Assembly: GCA_964440525.1 (NCBI GenBank)
Contig: CAYTTC010000007.1
Location: 1 to 64,000, forward strand
Direction: 5' to 3'
Source: DASWJZ01 sp964440525
GTDB lineage: Bacteria; Pseudomonadota; Alphaproteobacteria; Rhizobiales; Afifellaceae
DNA: 64,000 bases
The translations under genes were made by a program, and so were the position numbers. The notes beneath the pieces are model-generated. The model saw only the letters and a program-made list of their open reading frames with translations, was not told the DNA's origin and searched no databases. Positions 6,406-14,134 of this stretch are shown here, one piece after another. Each line of letters begins with the position of its first letter. Within the stretch, counting starts at the first letter, position 1.

Positions 6406-8811
6406 ATGACAGCCGTCACCGAAATTCTCCGCACGATGGAATACGGCGTCGCTCCGGAGGCGAACGACCAGGTGCTCGCCTGGCTCGAAAAGCACGCGGG
6501 GCGCTTTACCCATTTCATCGGCGGAAAATTCGTGGCGCCGGCGGAGGGAGGCTATTTTCCCGTCGTCAATCCTGCGCGCGGCAACCGGCTCGCCGAATGC
6601 GCCGAGGGCACGGCGAAGGATATCGACAAGGCGGTCGTGGCGGCGCGAAAGGCGTTCAAGTCCTGGTCGAAGCTTTCCGGCGACGCCCGGGCGCGCCACC
6701 TCTATGCGATCGCCCGCATCCTCAATAAGCGCGAGCGTTTTTTCTCCGTCCTTGAGACGATGGACAACGGAAAACCGATCCGCGAGAGCCGCGACATCGA
6801 TATCCCGCTGGTCATTCGCCATTTCTATCATCACGCCGGATGGGCGGAGCTGGTCGAGAGCGAATTCCCTGGCTATCAGCCGGTGGGCGTCTGCGGGCAG
6901 ATCATACCGTGGAATTTTCCGCTGCTGATGCTTGCCTGGAAGATTGCGCCGGCGCTCGCGGCCGGAAACACGGTCGTGCTGAAGCCGGCCGAGTTCACGC
7001 CGCTCACCGCACTTGCCTTCGCCGAGCTTTGCATGGAGGCCGGGCTTCCCCCCGGCGTCGTCAACATCGTCACCGGCGGCGGCGGCACGGGAGCGCTGAT
7101 CGTCGAGCATCCGGACGTCGACAAGATCGCCTTCACCGGCTCGACCGAGGTCGGCCGCATCATTCGCAAGGCGACTGCCGGTACGGGCAAGAAGCTGTCG
7201 CTGGAGCTCGGCGGCAAATCGCCGTTCATTGTCTTCGACGACGCCGATCTCGACAGCGCGGTCGAGGGCGTGGTCGATGCCATCTGGTTCAACCAGGGCC
7301 AGGTCTGCTGCGCCGGCTCGCGCCTGATCGTGCAGGAAGCGGTCGCTGAAAAAATGCACGACAAGCTCCGGGCGCGCATGGCGACGCTCCGCGTCGGCGA
7401 TCCGCTCGACAAGTCTACCGACATCGGCGCGATCGTCGCCGACGTGCAGCTCGATCGCATCCGCGCGCTGGTGGAACAGGGGCGCGCGGAAGGCGCCGTC
7501 TGCTATCAGCCGGAGGGTGCGATGCCGGACAAGGGTCTCTTCTATCCGCCGACGCTGGTGACCGGGCTCGCCCCCGCCTCCATTCTGGCGCAGGAGGAGA
7601 TTTTCGGACCGGTGCTCATCTCCATGACGTTTCGCACGCCGGAGGAGGCGCTGGCGCTCGCCAACAATTCTCGCTACGGCCTCGCCGCCTCCGTCTGGTC
7701 GGAATCGATCAACGTCACGCTCGACGCTGCGGCGCGCGTGAAGGCGGGCGTGGTCTGGATCAATTCGACCAACCTCTTCGACGCTGCCGCCGGCTTTGGC
7801 GGCTATCGCGAGTCGGGCTTCGGCCGTGAAGGCGGACGCGAGGGACTCTACGAATATCTCGTGCCGGCGCGGGAGAAGGCCGAGACGAAGGCCGTGAAAG
7901 CTGGTGCCGCGGATTTCTCGGGGGCACCGTCTGCGGCACTGTCGAAAGCATCCGGCGACCTGCCGGACCTCGACCGCACCGCAAAACTTTATGTCGGCGG
8001 CAAGCAGGCGAGGCCGGATTCCGGCTACAGCTACTCCGTCCATGACGCCGCGGGCGCTGTTGTCGGACAGGCTGGGCTCGGCAACCGCAAGGACATAAGG
8101 AACGCCGTGGAGGCGGCGCACGCGGCCGGCAGCTGGTCAGGCGTAAGCGGCCACAACAGGGCGCAGGTCTTGTACTATCTCGCCGAGAATCTGGAGGCGC
8201 GCTCCGGCGAATTTCGCGATCGCCTCGTCGAGCTTACCGGCGCGCGAGCGAAAATCGCCGCTGAGGAAGTAGCGCAAGCGGTCCGCCGCATCACGTTCTA
8301 TGCAGCGCATGCCGACAAATATGACGGCCAGGTGCACGCGACGCGCTCACGGCACGTCACTCTCGCCATGAACGAGCCGTGGGGTGTGATGGGGATTTCG
8401 TGCCCGGATGAGGCGCCGCTTCTCGCTTTCGTCTCGCTGGTCGCGCCGGCCATGGCGATGGGGAATCGCGTTGTCGTTACGCCGTCGCCGATTCATCCGC
8501 TCGTCATCACGGACTTCTATCAGGTGCTCGACACGAGCGACGTTCCAGCCGGCGTAGTGAACATCGTGACCGGCGATCGCGAGACGCTTGCCAAGACCAT
8601 AGCCGAGCACGACGATATCGCGGCGTTCTGGTATTTCGGCGCGAAGGAGGGAAGCGCGCGCGCCGAAGCCGCGTCGATCGGCAATCTCAAGGCAACATGG
8701 GTCAATCATGGGCGGGTGGTCCGATGGTCCGATCCACTGGAAGGGCAGGGGCGGGTCTATCTTCGTCACGCCACCCAGGTGAAGAACATCTGGGTGCCCT
8801 ACGGGGAGTAG
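6406..8811 (+). CDS. two-domain aldehyde dehydrogenase, ALDH16 type
   Basis: This 801-residue protein contains two aldehyde dehydrogenase modules. The first (about residues 30-500) is complete, with LELGGKSP (general-base Glu) and NQGQVCCAGSR (catalytic Cys). The second (about 520-800) keeps the cofactor-domain fold signature PAGVVNIVTGDRETL but lacks the catalytic-Cys half, ending YLRHATQVKNIWVPYGE. This layout matches ALDH16, in which the second domain is a pseudo-enzyme and bacterial forms keep an active first domain. Position after deoC suggests oxidation of acetaldehyde to acetate, but substrate use is inferred. Confidence 0.88.
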   Translation: MTAVTEILRTMEYGVAPEANDQVLAWLEKHAGRFTHFIGGKFVAPAEGGYFPVVNPARGNRLAECAEGTAKDIDKAVVAARKAFKSWSKLSGDARARHLYAIARILNKRERFFSVLETMDNGKPIRESRDIDIPLVIRHFYHHAGWAELVESEFPGYQPVGVCGQIIPWNFPLLMLAWKIAPALAAGNTVVLKPAEFTPLTALAFAELCMEAGLPPGVVNIVTGGGGTGALIVEHPDVDKIAFTGSTEVGRIIRKATAGTGKKLSLELGGKSPFIVFDDADLDSAVEGVVDAIWFNQGQVCCAGSRLIVQEAVAEKMHDKLRARMATLRVGDPLDKSTDIGAIVADVQLDRIRALVEQGRAEGAVCYQPEGAMPDKGLFYPPTLVTGLAPASILAQEEIFGPVLISMTFRTPEEALALANNSRYGLAASVWSESINVTLDAAARVKAGVVWINSTNLFDAAAGFGGYRESGFGREGGREGLYEYLVPAREKAETKAVKAGAADFSGAPSAALSKASGDLPDLDRTAKLYVGGKQARPDSGYSYSVHDAAGAVVGQAGLGNRKDIRNAVEAAHAAGSWSGVSGHNRAQVLYYLAENLEARSGEFRDRLVELTGARAKIAAEEVAQAVRRITFYAAHADKYDGQVHATRSRHVTLAMNEPWGVMGISCPDEAPLLAFVSLVAPAMAMGNRVVVTPSPIHPLVITDFYQVLDTSDVPAGVVNIVTGDRETLAKTIAEHDDIAAFWYFGAKEGSARAEAASIGNLKATWVNHGRVVRWSDPLEGQGRVYLRHATQVKNIWVPYGE

Positions 8812-9021
8812 GAACGCCGGCCGGCGGCGCTTCAATCGAGCGATTGCGGCTTCCTTTCCTCGGTCATGCTTCCCATGTTGCAAGCGCGAGACAGACTTGT
8901 GCTTTTGCGTGCGCTGCAACAGAATGCCGGTCCTCTGGAAGTCGCAAGAACGCAACCAATTGAGATCACATAATTTTCTTGCCAGGCAGGAATGCCGTTA
9001 GAAGGTGAGATTGAGGTGAAC

Positions 9022-10302
9022 ATGGACGACAAGAAGGCCACTCTGACGATCGGCAACGAGACCTGGGACTTCGACATCCTGAGAGGGACCACGGGCCCCG
9101 AGGTCATCGATATCAGCAAGCTCTACGAGAGGACCGGGCGGTTCACCTTCGACCCGGGCTTCACCTCCACGGCGGCCTGCGCCTCCTCGATCACCTACAT
9201 CGACGGGGAGGAAGGCATTCTCCTCTATCGCGGCTATCCGATCGACGAGCTGGCCGAAAACCGGAATTTCCTCGAGACGGCCTACCTGCTTCTCTACGGC
9301 GAGCTGCCGACGCCGGAGCAGGAGGAGGATTTCGAATATCGCGTGACGCGGCACACCATGATCCACGAGCAGATGGCGCGCTTCTACAGCGGTTTTCGGC
9401 GCGACGCGCATCCGATGGCGATCATGTGTGGCGTGGTCGGCGCGATGTCGGCTTTCTATCACGACTCAACCGACATCCATGACCCCTACCAGCGCATGGT
9501 CGCATCGATCCGGATGATCGCAAAAACGCCGACGATTGCGGCGAACGCCTTCAAATATTCGGCCGGGCAGCCCTTCATCTATCCGAAGAACAGCCTCGAC
9601 TACGCCTCGAATTTTCTCAACATGTGCTTTGCCGTTCCATGCGAGGAGTACGAGGTCAAACCGGTCCTCGCCCGCGCCATGGATACGATCTTCATTTTGC
9701 ACGCCGACCATGAGCAGAACGCTTCGACCTCGACAGTGCGTCTCGCGAGCTCTTCGGGCGCCAATCCGTTCGCCTGCATAGCTGCCGGCATCGCGAGCCT
9801 CTGGGGTCCAGCGCATGGCGGCGCCAACGAGGCGGCGCTGCAGACGTTTGCCGAGATCGGCACGAAGGACCGCGTGCCGCAATTCATCGCCAAGGCGAAG
9901 GACAAGAACGATCCGTTCCGCCTCTCCGGCTTCGGCCACCGCGTCTACAAGAGCTACGATCCGCGCGCCAAGGTCATGCAGAAAATCTGCCATGAGGTGT
10001 TGAACGAGCTCGGCATCAACGATCGACTGCTCGAGGTCGCCCTGGAGCTTGAACGGATCGCGCTCTCCGACGAGTACTTTATCGAACGAAAACTCTATCC
10101 GAACGTCGATTTCTATTCCGGCATCACGCTCAGGGCGCTCGGCTTTCCGAACAACATGCTGACGGTGCTCTTCGCCGTCGCGCGCACCGTCGGCTGGGTC
10201 GCGCAGTGGAACGAGATGGTGGAGGACGAGACACAGCGGATCGGCCGCCCCCGCCAGCTCTATACCGGCGCGACGCTGCGGAACGTGCCGCCGCGGAGCT
10301 AG
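9022..10302 (+). CDS. gltA: citrate synthase
   Basis: This enzyme condenses oxaloacetate and acetyl-CoA in the TCA cycle. The 426-residue form starts MDDKKATLTIGNETWDF, matching the usual N terminus; an in-frame ATG at 8992 would add ten residues. Catalytic residues are visible in GPAHGGANE (His), GFGHRVYK (His) and YPNVDFYSG (Asp). Length and the extended N-terminal domain fit the hexameric, Gram-negative type. It stands alone, with about 210 bp of unannotated sequence upstream that should hold its promoter. Confidence 0.95.
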   Translation: MDDKKATLTIGNETWDFDILRGTTGPEVIDISKLYERTGRFTFDPGFTSTAACASSITYIDGEEGILLYRGYPIDELAENRNFLETAYLLLYGELPTPEQEEDFEYRVTRHTMIHEQMARFYSGFRRDAHPMAIMCGVVGAMSAFYHDSTDIHDPYQRMVASIRMIAKTPTIAANAFKYSAGQPFIYPKNSLDYASNFLNMCFAVPCEEYEVKPVLARAMDTIFILHADHEQNASTSTVRLASSSGANPFACIAAGIASLWGPAHGGANEAALQTFAEIGTKDRVPQFIAKAKDKNDPFRLSGFGHRVYKSYDPRAKVMQKICHEVLNELGINDRLLEVALELERIALSDEYFIERKLYPNVDFYSGITLRALGFPNNMLTVLFAVARTVGWVAQWNEMVEDETQRIGRPRQLYTGATLRNVPPRS

Positions 10303-10346
10303 CCAAGCGGTTTCGCCGGGGCGCGATCCGCAATAAGACTGACGCC

Positions 10347-11552
10347 ATGCGCGATGTTTTCCTCTGCGATCCCGTTCGCACGCCTATCGGACGCTATGGC
10401 GGCGCCCTGTCGCGCGTGCGCACTGACGATCTCGCGGCGGTGCCGATCCGCGCGCTTCTCGAGCGCCATCCGTCCATTTTCGATCGGGTCGACGAGGTGT
10501 TTTTCGGCTGCGCCAACCAGGCGGGCGAGGACAACCGCAACGTGGCGCGGATGGCGCTTCTCCTCGCCGGGCTGCCGGAGACGACGCCCGGCGTCACGCT
10601 GAACCGGCTCTGTGCTTCGGGCCTCGACGCCGTCGGGGCGGCGGCGCGCGCCATCCGCTCGGGGGACATCGAGCTGGCGGTTGCCGGCGGGGTGGAATCG
10701 ATGTCGCGCGCGCCGTTCGTCATGGGGAAGGCGGCGGAGGCTTTTCAGCGAACCGCCGAGATGCATGACACGACCTTGGGCTGGCGCTTCATCAATCCGC
10801 TGATGAAGGAGCAATATGGCGTCGATTCAATGCCGGAAACCGCCGAAAACGTCGCCGAAGAGTTCCAAGTGAGCCGCGCCGATCAGGACGCTTTCGCCCT
10901 CCGCTCGCAGCAGCGGACGGCAAAGACCGTCGCCGAGGGCCGGTTCGCGGATGCGATCGTCCGAGTCGCGGTGCCGGGCGCAAAGGGGGCGCCGATAGCG
11001 GTCGCCGCGGACGAGCATCCACGCCCGGAAACTACGCTCGATGCGCTTGCCAAGCTGCGGCCGATCGTGCGTTCGGGCGGCACGGTAACGGCCGGCAATT
11101 CATCGGGCGTGAACGACGGCGCGGCGGCAATGATCCTCGCCTCCGCCGAGGCCGTCGAACGGCATGGCCTGAACCCGCTCGCGCGCATCCTCGGCATGGC
11201 GTCCGCCGGGGTGCCGCCGCGCATCATGGGGATCGGGCCGGTCCCGGCGGTGACCAAGCTCAGCGAGCGGCTCCGTATCAATGTCGTCGATTTCGACGTG
11301 ATCGAACTGAACGAAGCTTTCGCCAGCCAGGCGCTCGCCTGCCTGCGACAGCTCGGCATTCCCGACGACGCCGAGCACGTCAACCCGAATGGTGGGGCAA
11401 TCGCGCTTGGCCATCCGCTCGGCATGTCGGGCGCGCGGATCGCCGGAGCTGCCGCGCTGGAGCTCGAACGCCGCGACGGCCGCTATGCTCTCGCCACGAT
11501 GTGCGTCGGCGTCGGACAGGGCGTCGCGATGGCCTTCGAGCGGGTGGGGTAG
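10347..11552 (+). CDS. pcaF: 3-oxoadipyl-CoA/acetyl-CoA thiolase
   Basis: This 401-residue thiolase starts MRDVFLCDPVRTPIGRYGG, which fits the family start better than the frame opening at 10206. The catalytic Cys lies in LNRLCASGLDA, the His in NGGAIALGHPLG and the second Cys in MCVGVGQG. Signatures GCANQAGEDNRNVARMA and GWRFINPLMK closely match PcaF, which cleaves 3-oxoadipyl-CoA to succinyl-CoA and acetyl-CoA at the end of the protocatechuate pathway. No other pca gene is nearby, so another 3-oxoacyl-CoA substrate is possible. It is convergent with tfuA. Confidence 0.82.
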   Translation: MRDVFLCDPVRTPIGRYGGALSRVRTDDLAAVPIRALLERHPSIFDRVDEVFFGCANQAGEDNRNVARMALLLAGLPETTPGVTLNRLCASGLDAVGAAARAIRSGDIELAVAGGVESMSRAPFVMGKAAEAFQRTAEMHDTTLGWRFINPLMKEQYGVDSMPETAENVAEEFQVSRADQDAFALRSQQRTAKTVAEGRFADAIVRVAVPGAKGAPIAVAADEHPRPETTLDALAKLRPIVRSGGTVTAGNSSGVNDGAAAMILASAEAVERHGLNPLARILGMASAGVPPRIMGIGPVPAVTKLSERLRINVVDFDVIELNEAFASQALACLRQLGIPDDAEHVNPNGGAIALGHPLGMSGARIAGAAALELERRDGRYALATMCVGVGQGVAMAFERVG

Positions 11553-11568
11553 GGGGCGCGATCGTCGT

Positions 11569-12342
11569 TCAGGCGGCGATCGAGTCGCTTGAACGGGAAT
11601 TGGCCTCCGCGAATTTTCGCGCGCGATCCAGCGTCAGCTGCCAAGTATAGGTCGATTGCAGGCGCCAGTCTTCCGGCGCGCTCTGCCGGGTCGGTTCGAG
11701 ATAGGAGAGATAGCCGTAGAGGATCTGCGCATCCTCCCGCTTCACGTCTGCCTTGCAGCGATTGATCAACCGCGCGAGCTGTTTCCCGCGCTCGCCCTTG
11801 TCGAGCCCGGCGTGGGACAGGATGCGCGAATAGGTCCGCTCCTTGAAGAAGAGCGCGCGCGCACTCGCATCAAGCTGCTCCGCTTCTGCGTCCGTCACGG
11901 CTTTGAGCTTGTGAAAGCGCTCGAGCGTGGCCTCAACGTTCACCAGCGCTTCGCTGAGGGGGAGGTATCCAAGTTCTGCCGGACCATGGACCTGTGCGAC
12001 AGCGGCGTCGTCCGTCAGCTCGCCTGAGCGGTAGCGCTCAAACACCGCGCCGATGCCGATCATCCCGAATTCGGCGCATTCGGCGGCGCGGAGCGCGCCC
12101 ATGCTGGCGGCGCCGAACACCTGCACGCCCTGTTGGAGCGCGTAGAGGATTTCCTTGTGCCAGGGGGCGGCGACATCCTCGTAGCGGCCGTCGACGAGTC
12201 CGATCGCGGTCGCGCCCTCGACGACGGCGCGCGCGATGTCACCCTGGGCGGCCGGGCCGCGGCAGTCGACCGCGTCGCCGCCGGTGCTGGCCGCGGAAAA
12301 ATCGAAGCCATAGAGGCTTGGGCCGGCGAAGAATATCTTCAT
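11569..12342 (-). CDS. tfuA: TfuA-like protein, YcaO partner
   Basis: This 257-residue TfuA-core protein contains GPAAQGDIARAV, GLVDGRYEDVAAPWHKEIL and GVQVFGAASMGALRAAECAE, followed by GELTDDAAVAQVHGPAELGY. TfuA proteins act with YcaO enzymes, where they are implicated in supplying sulfur for backbone thioamides (methyl-coenzyme M reductase, thiovarsolin-type peptides) and in trifolitoxin formation. It overlaps ycaO by 4 bp and is the last gene of the precursor-ycaO-tfuA operon. Here it probably enables sulfur insertion into the repeat peptide; this role is inferred from the pairing. Confidence 0.9.
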   Translation of the reverse strand: MKIFFAGPSLYGFDFSAASTGGDAVDCRGPAAQGDIARAVVEGATAIGLVDGRYEDVAAPWHKEILYALQQGVQVFGAASMGALRAAECAEFGMIGIGAVFERYRSGELTDDAAVAQVHGPAELGYLPLSEALVNVEATLERFHKLKAVTDAEAEQLDASARALFFKERTYSRILSHAGLDKGERGKQLARLINRCKADVKREDAQILYGYLSYLEPTRQSAPEDWRLQSTYTWQLTLDRARKFAEANSRSSDSIAA

Positions 12343-13595
12343 GCGGCCCCCATCGCGTTCATCGCGCGCTGTCCAAAGCGCTGGCGCCGGCCGCTTGCCG
12401 GGTGCTCCAGCTCGGGTACGAGCACCTTGGCGACGGAGAATCCGTGCTCGTCGGACTCGATCGGGACCACGATCACCGAGGTGACGCCGATCCCGTGAAG
12501 CCGCGTCAGGATGAAGTGGAGATTATCCGCCGGCTCGTACGGCTTCTCCTCGGCAAGCCCCGTCCGGCTTACGGGATCGGCCTTCATGTAGATGGTGAGG
12601 TCCGCCTTGAGCGGGGTCTGGTAGAGATTGGGGTCGAAGTCGTCGCGGGCGCCGGTGATGCTGGTCACACGGCTCTGCGCCGCCTCGGTGATGGCGCGGA
12701 CGGTGGCGCGAGCGGGCGAGGGATGGCAGCCCGAGCCGCTCGAAAGGTCGAAGTGCTTCCAATGCTTTTCGTGGCCGTCGGGCTTCGGCGCAACGACGGC
12801 GAAGAACACCGGAACGCCGACGTTGCTGGTGACGTCGAAGAGGCGGAGCTGGAAGCCGGAACGGTCGATCCGCTCGGCGAGCTCGTCGACGCCGCTGTCG
12901 CTCAGCGAAGCGGGGTCGACGCAGGCGTCTAATACCTGGCCGTCGGAGCGGAATTGCCAGAGCACGCACGCATCGCGCTCGACCCGCTCGCAGAGCCCAT
13001 GCACCACGGCCTCGAGCATGACATTCCCGGAAGCGAGCCCGTCGCTCGATTGCCAGAACCGGCTTCGCCCGCCGCTCTCTTCGTGCGGGATAATCGCTGC
13101 GGCGTCGGCCGGCACCCAGACCGTCTTCTGCTGCAGGAGGTCATATCCCTCCACCCAGGCTACTTCGTCGGTTTCGGTGATGGGTTGCTCGCCGCGCGCA
13201 ATAAGGTTGTTGAGCGACATCGGAAACTCGCCGGCGTTCATAAGATCGCGCGCCGTCGAGATACGCCGGGGAACTGGAAACAACTCGGCACTTGCGATCT
13301 CGGCCGCTTCCATGACCGCCGATGCCTGCGCCGCCGGATCGGTCAGGCCCTTGCCCTGACTGACCGCGAGTGTCTTGGAATTCGGCCGGATCGCCATCCA
13401 CACCGGGATGCCGATCCGATCGAGGCCGGTCACATCGGCGAGTCGGGTTATCCCGAAGCGGGGGAACATCGACCGCATCCGGGCGACCGTCTCGTGTGCG
13501 CGGTGCAGCCGATCGGAATGAGCTTCGGCTGCACCGCGCTCTTTCAGCAGCGCGATTTCCGCATGTAGGAAGTCCGGAAGTCGCGCCGCTTGCAT
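12339..13595 (-). CDS. ycaO: YcaO-domain peptide backbone-modifying enzyme
   Basis: This 418-residue YcaO protein has the family ATP/Mg-binding motifs. SQGKGLTDPAAQASAVMEAAE lies at about residues 79-99 and SSDGLASGN at 183-191, followed by EAVVHGLCERVERDA at 195-209. YcaO enzymes activate backbone amides with ATP to make azolines, macroamidines or, with TfuA, thioamides. No E1/ocin-ThiF-like partner or azoline dehydrogenase is seen nearby, so thioamidation is the likelier reaction. The start is 8 bp after the stop of the repeat precursor, with TGAGG overlapping that stop as the ribosome site. Confidence 0.92.
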   Translation of the reverse strand: MQAARLPDFLHAEIALLKERGAAEAHSDRLHRAHETVARMRSMFPRFGITRLADVTGLDRIGIPVWMAIRPNSKTLAVSQGKGLTDPAAQASAVMEAAEIASAELFPVPRRISTARDLMNAGEFPMSLNNLIARGEQPITETDEVAWVEGYDLLQQKTVWVPADAAAIIPHEESGGRSRFWQSSDGLASGNVMLEAVVHGLCERVERDACVLWQFRSDGQVLDACVDPASLSDSGVDELAERIDRSGFQLRLFDVTSNVGVPVFFAVVAPKPDGHEKHWKHFDLSSGSGCHPSPARATVRAITEAAQSRVTSITGARDDFDPNLYQTPLKADLTIYMKADPVSRTGLAEEKPYEPADNLHFILTRLHGIGVTSVIVVPIESDEHGFSVAKVLVPELEHPASGRRQRFGQRAMNAMGAA

Positions 13596-13603
13596 GTCCG
13601 GCC

Positions 13604-13894
13604 TCAGGCGCCCGGATAGAGGTTGTGCGACGCAGCGTCGGAACGAGGCTCACCGCTCGCGAAGAGGTGGTGCGACGCAGCGTCGGAACGAGGCTCACCG
13701 CTCGCGAAGAGGTGGTGCGACGCAGCGTCGGAACGAGGCTCACCGCTCGCGAAGAGGTGGTGCGACGCAGCGTCGGAACGAGGCTCGTGGTCCGCATAGA
13801 GGCTATGCGATCTGGCTTCGGTTCTCGCGAAGAACTGGTGCGATGCCGCGTCCGAGCGACGCTCGTTCAGTTTGATTTGAATGATGTCCTTCAT
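13604..13894 (-). CDS. putative RiPP precursor with six core repeats
   Basis: This 96-residue peptide has a very short leader, MKDIIQIKLN, and then six repeat units. They are ERRSDAASHQFFART, EARSHSLYADH (lacking DAAS), three identical EPRSDAASHHLFASG and EPRSDAASHNLYPGA. The start at 13892-13894 has a strong ribosome site GGAGAGGAG six bases upstream; an in-frame upstream ATG at 13969 has none. The stop is 8 bp from ycaO. Invariant residues per unit are Glu, Arg-Ser, His and an aromatic three after the His. There is no Cys. I infer a multi-core precursor modified by YcaO/TfuA; no known family was recognised. Confidence 0.8.
   Translation of the reverse strand: MKDIIQIKLNERRSDAASHQFFARTEARSHSLYADHEPRSDAASHHLFASGEPRSDAASHHLFASGEPRSDAASHHLFASGEPRSDAASHNLYPGA
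13607..13864 (-). repeat. tandem 45-bp coding repeats of the RiPP precursor
   Basis: Units on the plus strand are 13607-13651, 13652-13696, 13697-13741, 13742-13786, 13787-13819 (33 bp) and 13820-13864. The three units from 13652 to 13786 are identical at all 45 positions; the outer ones are diverged. The unit length is a codon multiple, so the array keeps frame. It is not a CRISPR: there are no spacers. Confidence 0.95.
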
Positions 13895-14134
13895 ACTTTT
13901 CTCCTCTCCAAAAACGGCGCAATACGTCACTTCCACGCTCAGGCTGCATCCAGCCTGGAGTGCAAACACGTGCTTGCTTCGGGGGCGGGGCGCGGTCCGC
14001 GAGATCGGCCTGACCGCACCGCCTAGTTCTTAGTTCGAGCGACTCTGCATCGGTGAGCCGCAGCCACTTCACGTCTTTGAACTTCCTCGGAGCGCGAAAA
14101 GCCTCCTATCCCTCGCGCAAAGATCAGCCTAAGA

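Noticed and set aside
6340..8121. 593-residue open frame antisense to the aldehyde dehydrogenase
   Set aside because: It is the mirror of a clearly coding gene in GC-rich DNA; its sequence is Arg/Asp/Gly-rich with no domain or ribosome site.
13604..13864. Tandem repeats as a CRISPR array
   Set aside because: Units abut without spacers, keep codon frame and lie in a gene with a strong ribosome site next to ycaO.
13370..14026. 218-residue plus-strand frame across the repeat region
   Set aside because: It gives Arg-rich repeats (TRLTAREEVVRRSVG) without start signal; the minus-strand frame has the ribosome site and operon context.
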